Below, one piece after another: positions 1 to 6,025 of a stretch of 10,222 nucleotides of DNA. Source of the DNA: Bacillota bacterium (lineage in GTDB: Bacteria > Bacillota > Clostridia > Acetivibrionales > DSM-1351); the NCBI GenBank assembly GCA_023417285.1, contig JAEZFR010000324.1:1-10222 (forward strand). Direction: 5' to 3'. Position 1 is the stretch's first letter. Each line of letters begins with the position of its first letter. A program made the translations under genes and the position numbers. The notes beneath the pieces are model-generated. The model saw nothing but the letters and a program-made list of their open reading frames with translations, searched no databases and was not told the origin of the DNA.

Positions 1-348
1 CTTACCATCTATTGTCCTGATTAAGCAAATCCCTGTTATTACCTCATGCCATACTCCATTGAGCGAATTGAGCATTTTAAATGCTTCTTCGGCATTCTTA
101 GGCTTTCCTAATATTTTATCATTATTAACAACTATTGTATCTGCTGCAATAATGATATAGTCATCTTCAACCTCCTCAGCTATATCAAGACACTTCTGGT
201 TTGCTAAGGACATTGCTACCTCATGTGGCAAAAGAGCAGTATCTATAACCTCATCAATTTGGGAGGTTATTATTTCAAATTTTAAACCTATTTGCTCAAG
301 CAATTGACGCCTTCTAGGTGATTGTGATGCCAATATAATGCCCGCCAC
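1..348 (-). CDS. maf: Maf family nucleoside triphosphate pyrophosphatase, N-terminal part (cut by window edge)
   Basis: Maf proteins are cytoplasmic pyrophosphatases that hydrolyse non-canonical or pyrimidine nucleoside triphosphates to monophosphates; overproduction in Bacillus is linked to inhibited septation. Translating the minus strand from 348 gives 116 residues. They open with the Maf signature IILASQSPRRRQLLEQIG (about residues 4-21), then a conserved DE pair (QIDEVID), the AADTIVV core (about residues 74-80) and the LGKP and H-x-V-x-TG stretches. The last two resemble the dTTP/UTP-specific (YhdE-like) branch rather than the m7GTP-specific one, which is inference. About 75-85 C-terminal residues of a usual 190-200 lie beyond the left edge. 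The start is GTG at 348-346: an in-frame TAG lies four codons upstream, and no ATG precedes the signature. A weak AGTAGGA ribosome site precedes it. It is divergent from mecA. Confidence 0.9.
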   Translation of the reverse strand, partial: MAGIILASQSPRRRQLLEQIGLKFEIITSQIDEVIDTALLPHEVAMSLANQKCLDIAEEVEDDYIIIAADTIVVNNDKILGKPKNAEEAFKMLNSLNGVWHEVITGICLIRTIDGK

Positions 349-377
349 TACTGTATCCTACTTTCATTAATCTTAAA

Positions 378-396
378 AATAATCTTTAAGGTTATT
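378..396. repeat. Imperfect palindrome over the maf -10/start region
   Basis: The 19-bp sequence AATAATCTTTAAGGTTATT reads almost the same on both strands: 16 of the 18 non-central positions are symmetric. It overlaps the predicted maf -10 box and transcription start, which is where a repressor operator would sit. The region is very AT-rich, so chance is a real alternative. No regulator is recognised. Confidence 0.3.
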
Positions 397-422
397 ATAT
401 ATTTTTATATAACATATTTCAA
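394..422 (-). promoter_or_regulatory. Predicted sigma-A promoter for maf
   Basis: On the minus strand, TTGAAA (422-417; 5 of 6 matches to TTGACA) is followed after exactly 17 bp by a perfect TATAAT (399-394). Transcription would begin near 387, about 40 nt before the maf GTG start. This is the best-formed promoter in the left part of the window. Confidence 0.65.
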
Positions 423-573
423 CAACATATCCCCACACATTATTCTTACTTTTTCAGTCAAATTCATACTCTATATTAGATAAATCTTATATTGAAACAG
501 TGTAACTTTAGTTTGTATTTATCTGTACCATTAATTGGTCCTCCAATGTATGTATAATATATAGAAATATTAC

Positions 574-602
574 TTCTCAAATAGGTATTCAGGCAGTATA
601 AT
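574..602 (+). promoter_or_regulatory. Candidate sigma-A promoter for mecA
   Basis: TTCTCA (574-579; 4 of 6) is followed after 17 bp by a perfect TATAAT (597-602). The start would be near 609, giving a leader of about 70 nt that begins with a small inverted repeat, GAGC-AAC-GCTC (612-622). A second TATAAT at 553-558 has no acceptable -35 box. The rest of the 349-678 spacer shows no recognisable gene, riboswitch or terminator on either strand. Confidence 0.45.
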
Positions 603-678
603 AATAAATAAGAGCAACGCTCAGTCTTCAATTATTTTCTGTATAACAACAAAATTTATAATGTAAGTTGGTGATTAA

Positions 679-1296
679 ATGAGAATTGAAAAGGTGAATG
701 AAAACATGTTGAAGGTTACTATTACTATTACTGACCTTCAGGAAAGAAATATTGATTTGGCATCATTGAACTATAACTCACCTGCTGCCCAAGAGCTATT
801 CTGGGATATGATGGAGCAGGCAGAAGAAGAATACGGATTTACCTCGGGTGATTCTCAGTTAATTTTTGAGGCTGCTCCTGAGAACGAAGAAGGATTTGTA
901 GTTACAATTACCAAAATAGATGGTGATGGTGAATTTGAGTCTATTCATAAGTATATTAAAAGCAAATACAAAAACTCAGATTTGCGTCAAAAGAAAAAGA
1001 AAAGCAAGATTTGTTCAACTTTAAAGATATATTGTTTTAAGACGTTGGAAGATTTATGTTGTCTATCCAAAAGAATTAGAAATTCCTTTACGGGAGATAG
1101 CGCAGTTTTTAAATGTAAGGATAGCTACTACCTTATTCTGTCAGGTATAGCCCCTTCTTCAAGTAATATCGATAATCTTCTTTCTGAGTATTCTGTTTCA
1201 GTGGGAAATCTTAATTTTTATGAAGGTTACCTTAACGAATATGGAGAACCAATTATCAAGAATAATGCTATTGAAACACTTAGCAGTTATTTTTAG
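679..1296 (+). CDS. mecA: Adaptor protein MecA
   Basis: MecA-type adaptors deliver substrates to the ClpC unfoldase of ClpCP and also promote ClpC hexamer assembly; in Bacillus subtilis the classic target is the competence factor ComK. The 205 residues (B. subtilis MecA is about 218) show both domains. The N-terminal substrate-binding part (about 1-92) has MRIEKVNENMLKV and the SPAAQELFWDMMEQAEEE helix. A lysine-rich linker (about 93-112) leads to the C-terminal ClpC-binding domain (about 114-205), with the YCFKTLEDLCCLSK, YYLIL, LLSEY and YLNEYGEPII-NAIETL blocks. The linker is shorter than in Bacillus. The ATG is supported by AAGTTGGTGAT just upstream, which matches 9 of 11 positions of the extended ribosome site AAGGAGGTGAT. 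The gene stands alone on the plus strand and ends 59 bp before a strong hairpin. ComK is unlikely to be its target in a clostridium, so the substrate is unknown. Confidence 0.9.
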   Translation: MRIEKVNENMLKVTITITDLQERNIDLASLNYNSPAAQELFWDMMEQAEEEYGFTSGDSQLIFEAAPENEEGFVVTITKIDGDGEFESIHKYIKSKYKNSDLRQKKKKSKICSTLKIYCFKTLEDLCCLSKRIRNSFTGDSAVFKCKDSYYLILSGIAPSSSNIDNLLSEYSVSVGNLNFYEGYLNEYGEPIIKNNAIETLSSYF

Positions 1297-1355
1297 TAGA
1301 GGAACGCTGAGCTTTGATTGCCAGCTTACTCCAGACAGAATTATCTAACAAAACT

Positions 1356-1388
1356 TAAGGCTGCAATGTCAGTGACATTGCAGCCTTA
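1356..1388. terminator. Bidirectional intrinsic terminator between mecA and the PRC-barrel gene
   Basis: AAGGCTGCAATGTCA (1357-1371) and its exact reverse complement (1373-1387) face each other across one base. An extra T-A pair at 1356/1388 makes a 16-bp stem, whose tip must open to form a small loop. On the minus strand it is followed by AAGTTTTGTTAG; on the plus strand by ATATATTTAT. Neither run of T is long, but the stem is strong and lies between convergent genes. It begins only five bases after the PRC-barrel stop codon. Confidence 0.8.
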
Positions 1389-1393
1389 TATAT

Positions 1394-2167
1394 TTATCTA
1401 TTGTTCATTACAAGTTCTATTACCTTACCGTTTAATTTTGCTATATCAAATATCTCGTCATCAATTATTGCGTCTTCATTTATTAGTACGTTACCCAAAG
1501 CATCGTATATAGTTTTGGTTATTCTCTTGCCATTGAGGTATTCTCTATGTTTAATCTCCATCATATCAGATATGACACTCGCTTCATCTTCCTCTTGAGA
1601 CAACTCCTCCAAAACACTACTATCAATATTTATTTCAACATCTTTTTTTCCGCTATTAGGAAGCTGTGTTGCAAAATCCATTAAATTGCTTTCAACATCA
1701 TCTTTAACAACTATAAGATTTTTGCCAAAAGTTATAATACTTTCCCTTGGTATAATTCTAATTGCTTTCTTAGTTATATCAGCTATATACTCAAGCCCTA
1801 TAATAGAGCAATTATCCTCATCATCTACATAAAAATCCCCGATTTCACCAATCAATCTGCCCTTCTTTGTAAGAACCTTAGTTCCCTTAACCTGAATATT
1901 TTTCTGTAAAAGGTCTATAGCAGCAGGTATTATGCTTATATCATTAATTGCATCTTCATTTTCGATAGTTACAGCATATTCTCCGATACCCAAAATATAC
2001 TCCGTAGGAATTACTCTAGCACTCAATATTTGGATGCCGCTATCTACCACAACATAATCGATAGCGCCCTTATCTGCATTAATTATTATTGATTTTACCT
2101 TCCCAACTTCTACACCATCAGATATACTGATAATTGGCAACCCTAATATTTCCTTTGTCTTCTTCAT
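1394..2167 (-). CDS. PRC-barrel domain protein (two barrels)
   Basis: The protein has 257 residues and no signal peptide or membrane segment. Two PRC-barrel-like units are visible. The first is at about residues 5-75 (IISISDGVEVGKVKSIIIN, DYVVVDSG, VIPTEYILGIGEYAVTIE). The second is at about 95-158 (GTKVLTKKGRLIGEIGDFYVD, SIIGLEYI, IIPRESIITFGKNLIVV). An acidic stretch at about 178-205 precedes a conserved-looking tail (RITKTIYDALGNVLINEDAIIDDEIFDIA, given here in fragments: RITKTIYDALGN and EIFDIAKLNGKVIEL). PRC barrels are small beta folds found in RimM, photosynthetic reaction-centre subunit H and many stand-alone proteins that bind RNA, proteins or metals; the job here is unknown. The ATG at 2167 lies 9 nt after AAGGAGG (2183-2177). 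A TTG directly upstream at 2170 is possible but less likely. It follows the membrane/TPR gene by 51 bp with no terminator between, so the two are probably co-transcribed. Confidence 0.8.
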   Translation of the reverse strand: MKKTKEILGLPIISISDGVEVGKVKSIIINADKGAIDYVVVDSGIQILSARVIPTEYILGIGEYAVTIENEDAINDISIIPAAIDLLQKNIQVKGTKVLTKKGRLIGEIGDFYVDDEDNCSIIGLEYIADITKKAIRIIPRESIITFGKNLIVVKDDVESNLMDFATQLPNSGKKDVEINIDSSVLEELSQEEDEASVISDMMEIKHREYLNGKRITKTIYDALGNVLINEDAIIDDEIFDIAKLNGKVIELVMNNR

Positions 2168-2218
2168 CAAAACGAACCTCCTTCATATATTTAAAGAGAA
2201 AAGTCAAATTATGATAAT

Positions 2219-3499
2219 CTATTTTAAATTATTCATTATTTCCGCCCTTACTTCTGGAGCAATTGCACCATCGAATTGAACAGCAAGACCATCTAATATG
2301 CTCTGGGCAAGAATAGATAATCCAAGCTGCTTATAAAGTGCACATATGTCCAATACAATCCAGAAAACCATTTCTCTTTTTGGAGACTTTTCAAGAGCTG
2401 TCATGTAGCATTCTATAGCTTCAGATTTCCTGCCTGCATTCTTATAGTCCATCGCTTTAAGTATACAACTACTTAAATCAAGTTGTTTTATATGTAAGTT
2501 ATCGGCGGAACTATCAATCGCCGTATTATTACTATCTTTGATATCACTATTGTTGGTTTGTTGCTCTTCTGACTTATGTTCAGCATCTTCAATTGCTGCT
2601 TTTAGCCCAACAGTTTCACGCTCTAATTGATGCTCAGCATCTTCAATTACTGCTTCTAGTCCAACAGTCTCACGCTCTGATTGCTGCTCAGCATCTTCAA
2701 CTATTGCTTCTAACTCAACTTCTCGGTCAGCAACAATAATATCTGGCTGGTTTAAAGACTCATCAACTATCGCTTCTAACTCAGCAATATCAAGCTCTGA
2801 CTGTTGCTCAGCCTCTTCAATTGCTACTTCTGACTCACCCTCTTCTGATTCAGCCTCCTCAATCGCTGCTATTAACTCAGCAATGTCAAGCTCTGACGGT
2901 AGTTCAGCCTCTACAGATTTTGTTTCATCATTATCTTTAGCAACTAAAGCTTCAGCTGCCAATAAATCTAAGGCTTGAGAGTGTGTAACATCTTCCTTCA
3001 TTTCAATAGACATATCGACAGAAGTTACCTCTTTATTCTCCACGTCTATACCCATTTTATCAATTATTTCAATAGTGTCAACTGGTTTTTTAAACTTGTA
3101 TTTTAATTCATCTATAGATTTTGCTGTTTTTTTGAAAAAATTAATAATCATAGAAATAAACCTATCTATGTATTTACCTAAGTCAATATTTAAGAACTTT
3201 TTGGGAATAACTAAAGATAGAACTAAACTCAATATCAGAACTGCTACCAAAAATATGAATAATATTATTACCAAGGCTAACACCAAGGCAAATTTTCTAT
3301 TAAAATTCATATTTTGTGATAAAAATTCTAATAAAACTTTAAATGTAGGATTAAAAAGAATACCCAGTGTAACTGCACCAAATGATATAGCTATCACAAT
3401 CCCTAGGTTGAGCTCCTTTGCACTATATAACAAGTAAAATGCTATAAGTGTAGTTACTATTATCGTAGCAATTATTGAAATGTCATATGCTGACAGCAT
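2219..3499 (-). CDS. Membrane-anchored protein with acidic 18-residue repeats and a C-terminal TPR-like segment
   Basis: I do not recognise a named family across the full 426 residues. Residues about 8-26, 32-50 and 70-98 are three membrane helices. They are followed by a basic amphipathic stretch (about 105-138, rich in K), which by the positive-inside rule puts the tail in the cytoplasm. The helical part loosely recalls CvpA-type proteins, but I would not name it so. Residues about 199-306 form a very acidic, Ala/Glu-rich tract of six related units (separate entry). A polar linker rich in N, D and S (about 312-335) leads to a TPR-like helix pair (ILKAMDYKNAGRKSEAIECY, then MTALEKSP) and a second helical pair to about residue 410. 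TPR folds bind partner proteins, so a cytoplasmic scaffold tethered to the membrane is a reasonable inference. The ATG at 3499 follows GGGGGTAG at a normal distance. It is the first gene of a probable operon with the PRC-barrel gene. Confidence 0.75.
   Translation of the reverse strand: MLSAYDISIIATIIVTTLIAFYLLYSAKELNLGIVIAISFGAVTLGILFNPTFKVLLEFLSQNMNFNRKFALVLALVIILFIFLVAVLILSLVLSLVIPKKFLNIDLGKYIDRFISMIINFFKKTAKSIDELKYKFKKPVDTIEIIDKMGIDVENKEVTSVDMSIEMKEDVTHSQALDLLAAEALVAKDNDETKSVEAELPSELDIAELIAAIEEAESEEGESEVAIEEAEQQSELDIAELEAIVDESLNQPDIIVADREVELEAIVEDAEQQSERETVGLEAVIEDAEHQLERETVGLKAAIEDAEHKSEEQQTNNSDIKDSNNTAIDSSADNLHIKQLDLSSCILKAMDYKNAGRKSEAIECYMTALEKSPKREMVFWIVLDICALYKQLGLSILAQSILDGLAVQFDGAIAPEVRAEIMNNLK
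2582..2905 (-). repeat. In-frame tandem repeat coding for acidic 18-residue units
   Basis: Six units lie end to end in the membrane/TPR protein: residues 199-216 (ELPSELDIAELIAAIEEA), 217-230 (a 14-residue short unit), 231-248 (EQQSELDIAELEAIVDES), 249-270 (a 22-residue unit), 271-288 (EQQSERETVGLEAVIEDA) and 289-306 (EHQLERETVGLKAAIEDA). The last two are nearly identical in DNA as well: 54-bp units start at 2581 and 2635, with a partial third from 2689. The period and heptad-like spacing of aliphatic residues fit a charged helix. The near-identity of adjacent units suggests recent duplication. Confidence 0.85.
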
Positions 3500-3556
3500 A
3501 AACTACCCCCAAAAAATTAGTCATTTGTACTCAATACATATTCGCTATAAAGTTAC

Positions 3557-3582
3557 AAAATTCCTGCATATATGCAAATTTT
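3557..3582. repeat. Palindrome upstream of the membrane/TPR gene
   Basis: A perfect 12-bp palindrome, TGCATATATGCA (3565-3576), is flanked by AAAATT (3557-3562) and its complement AATTTT (3577-3582), broken only by CC at 3563-3564. It lies 58 bp before the ATG at 3499, in the 165-bp spacer after lon, where a promoter for the membrane/TPR gene should be. I could not find a convincing -35/-10 pair, so an operator role is only a suggestion. Confidence 0.35.
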
Positions 3583-3591
3583 GTTTTAAAT

Positions 3592-3638
3592 ACGCATAAG
3601 AAGAAAATTTTACTATGTCTATTTTCTTTCTTATGCGT
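3592..3638 (-). terminator. Hairpin terminator downstream of lon
   Basis: Reading the minus strand, ACGCATAAGAAAGAAAAT pairs with ATTTTCTTCTTATGCGT: 17 pairs with one bulged A and a loop of about 11 nt. It starts 26 nt after the lon stop codon and would close the pyk-lon transcript. The stem is AT-rich and the following sequence (ATTTAAAACAAAATTTTG-like) lacks a clean run of T, so termination may be partial. Confidence 0.5.
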
Positions 3639-3664
3639 TTAGAACGTTAAATTAATAATAATAT

Positions 3665-5992
3665 TTACAATAATGCATGCTTTAGTACTTCTTTCATATT
3701 GCTAACAGCAATAAATCTCATTGCTTTTCTAACATTTTCGGGGATTTCATCAATATCCCTTTTGTTATCTGAGGGAATAATTACTATCTCAATCCCTGCT
3801 CTATGTGCCGCTATAGCCTTTTCTTTCAAACCACCAATTGCAAGTACTCTACCTCTTAGGGTAATTTCCCCTGTCATTGCCACCTTTTTGTTAACCGGTG
3901 AGCCAGAAAGAGCTGAAATCATTGCCGTTGCAAGAGTAATGCCGGCTGAAGGCCCGTCTTTTGGTATTGCTCCCTCCGGAACATGTATATGAATATCGTT
4001 GTTTTGGTGGAAATCAGGATCAATTTTTAACTGTTTACAGTTAGATCTAATAAAACTCATAGCTGCCTTTGCAGATTCTTTCATTACATCCCCAAGCTGT
4101 CCAGTTAGTTCAAGCTTGCCATTGCCAGGCATCAAATTGACCTCTATTGAAAGAGTATCCCCTCCAACAGGTGTCCACGCAAGACCTGTTGCTACACCAA
4201 CTTCATCTCTTTCTAGGGCTTGATCATACCTATACTTCTTTGTTCCAAGGAACTTCTCTAAGTTTTGAGAAGATACTGTCACAGATTTCTTTTGCTCCGA
4301 AACAATTGCTTTAGCAACCTTTCTACAGATGGCACCTATTTCACGCTCAAGAGTTCTCACACCAGCTTCTCTAGTGTAGTAATTAATAATATCTCGTACA
4401 GCCTGCTCATTAATCCTTAGATTCCTTTGTGTCAGGCCATGTATTTCTATCTGCTTAGGTAGTAAATGCTTCAAAGCTATATTTAATTTATCCTCTTCTG
4501 TATAGCTAGATAGGTTAATAACCTCCATTCTGTCTAACAACGGCCTAGGAATAGTATCCAAAGTATTTGCAGTTGTCAAAAAAAGTACATTGGACAAATT
4601 AAACGGTATTTCAAGATAATGATCCCTAAATGAAAAATTTTGTTCAGAATCTAGAACTTCTAGCATTGCTGAAGCAGGGTCTCCTCTAAAGTCATTACTC
4701 ATCTTGTCAATTTCATCTAATAATATCAAAGGGTTATTCGACCCAGCCTGCTTAAGTGAAGTTATAATTCTCCCCGGCATAGAGCCAACATAGGTACGTC
4801 TATGACCTCGTATTTCTGATTCGTCCTTTACTCCGCCAAGGCTCAATCTAACATAGTTTCTATTTAAGGCCTTTGCAATGGATTTTGCTATGGAGGTTTT
4901 GCCAACCCCAGGAGGTCCAACTAAGCAAAGTATTGGGCCCTTCATGTTATTTTTTAATTTTTGAACAGCTAGAAACTCAATAATTCTTTCCTTTACCTTC
5001 TTTAACCCGTAATGATCTTTATCAAGAATCTCTTCAGCCAAGTGGAGATCAATTATTTCTTCTGTTGATTTGTTCCAAGGTAAATCCAGTATCCAATCAA
5101 TGTAGGTCCTAATTACACTGCCTTCCGCAGAACCCTGCGGCATCTTTAGCAATCTATCGAGTTCCTTATTGACTTTCTTTTTGGCTTCCTCAGGGAGATT
5201 GACTTCCTCAATCCTATTTCTGTAGTCCTCCACTTCACCGGTAATGCCTTCCCTATCACCTAACTCAGTCTGTATTGCCTTAATCTGTTCTCTAAGATAA
5301 TACTCCTTTTGAAGCTTATCTATCTGCTTTCTAACCTTTTGATTTATTTCTTTTTCTACCTCAAGAATTTCTGATTCCTGAATTAATATTTGCAGAAGCC
5401 TCTCCATCCTTCTCATGGGATGGAACTCTTCTAAAATCTCCTGCTTGTATTCCACTTTTAGTGGTATATTATTTGCTATAACATCACATACCTGCCCTAT
5501 ATCATCTATCTCAACTATGGACATAGCTATATCGGAAGGCACTTTACCGCTGAGCTTGGTATATTCCTCAAATTCAGCGCCTAATCTCCTTCTAAGGGCT
5601 TCCACCTCTTTTTCATTCAACTGCTCATTAACAATGGCAATCTCTTCTACTTCAGCCTTAAAACAGGGTTCTTCCTGAACAATACTCAATATCTTAGCTC
5701 GTGAAATTCCTTCAACAAGTACTCGTATTGTATCGCCCTGTAGCTTCAATAACTGCTTTACCTTTGATATAGTTCCTATCGAATAGAGTTCCTCCTGATT
5801 GGGGGAATCCATCTTGGCATCCTTTTGAGCAACAAGAAAGATCATTTGGTCATTAATCATTGCGTCTTCTAATGCCTTAATGGACTTTTCTCTGCCTACA
5901 TCAAAATACATGGTCATAAAAGGAAAAACCGTAAGCCCTCTAAGTGCAAGTAATGGTATTGTCTTTATGCTCTTATTCTTTTTCGTTGCCAC
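3665..5992 (-). CDS. lon: ATP-dependent protease LonA
   Basis: Lon is a cytoplasmic hexameric AAA+ serine protease that unfolds and degrades misfolded and regulatory proteins. The 775 residues match the usual LonA length (774 in B. subtilis) and all parts are present. The LON substrate-binding domain is at about 8-205, starting IPLLALRGLTVFPFM. A coiled helical region follows at about 206-300 (KEYYLREQIKAIQTELGD). The AAA+ module (about 310-580) has Walker A GPPGVGKT (359-366), Walker B LILLDEID (422-429), the ESEIRGHRRTYVGSMPGRI pore region (about 391-409) and the DRME arginine finger (R488). The protease domain (about 590-775) has catalytic Ser682 in PKDGPSAGIT and Lys725 in GGLKEK, spaced 43 residues apart as in E. 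coli and B. subtilis. No membrane insert is present, so it is not the LonB type. The start is GTG at 5992, since an in-frame TGA lies just upstream. It lies 33 bp after pyk and probably shares its transcript. Confidence 0.97.
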   Translation of the reverse strand: MATKKNKSIKTIPLLALRGLTVFPFMTMYFDVGREKSIKALEDAMINDQMIFLVAQKDAKMDSPNQEELYSIGTISKVKQLLKLQGDTIRVLVEGISRAKILSIVQEEPCFKAEVEEIAIVNEQLNEKEVEALRRRLGAEFEEYTKLSGKVPSDIAMSIVEIDDIGQVCDVIANNIPLKVEYKQEILEEFHPMRRMERLLQILIQESEILEVEKEINQKVRKQIDKLQKEYYLREQIKAIQTELGDREGITGEVEDYRNRIEEVNLPEEAKKKVNKELDRLLKMPQGSAEGSVIRTYIDWILDLPWNKSTEEIIDLHLAEEILDKDHYGLKKVKERIIEFLAVQKLKNNMKGPILCLVGPPGVGKTSIAKSIAKALNRNYVRLSLGGVKDESEIRGHRRTYVGSMPGRIITSLKQAGSNNPLILLDEIDKMSNDFRGDPASAMLEVLDSEQNFSFRDHYLEIPFNLSNVLFLTTANTLDTIPRPLLDRMEVINLSSYTEEDKLNIALKHLLPKQIEIHGLTQRNLRINEQAVRDIINYYTREAGVRTLEREIGAICRKVAKAIVSEQKKSVTVSSQNLEKFLGTKKYRYDQALERDEVGVATGLAWTPVGGDTLSIEVNLMPGNGKLELTGQLGDVMKESAKAAMSFIRSNCKQLKIDPDFHQNNDIHIHVPEGAIPKDGPSAGITLATAMISALSGSPVNKKVAMTGEITLRGRVLAIGGLKEKAIAAHRAGIEIVIIPSDNKRDIDEIPENVRKAMRFIAVSNMKEVLKHALL

Positions 5993-6025
5993 CCAACAAT
6001 CATTCCTTCCCTTAGTTATAATATA

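Noticed and set aside
430..450. Possible DnaA box near TATCCCCACA
   Set aside because: It mismatches the TTATNCACA consensus, stands alone, and the surroundings have no origin genes.
1318..1598. Short plus-strand open frames after mecA
   Set aside because: They cross the strong terminator stem or run antisense to the PRC-barrel gene, and have no ribosome sites.
3075..3437. Plus-strand open frame of 120 codons
   Set aside because: It is the antisense shadow of the membrane-helix region of the membrane/TPR protein, with no ribosome site and no recognisable domain.
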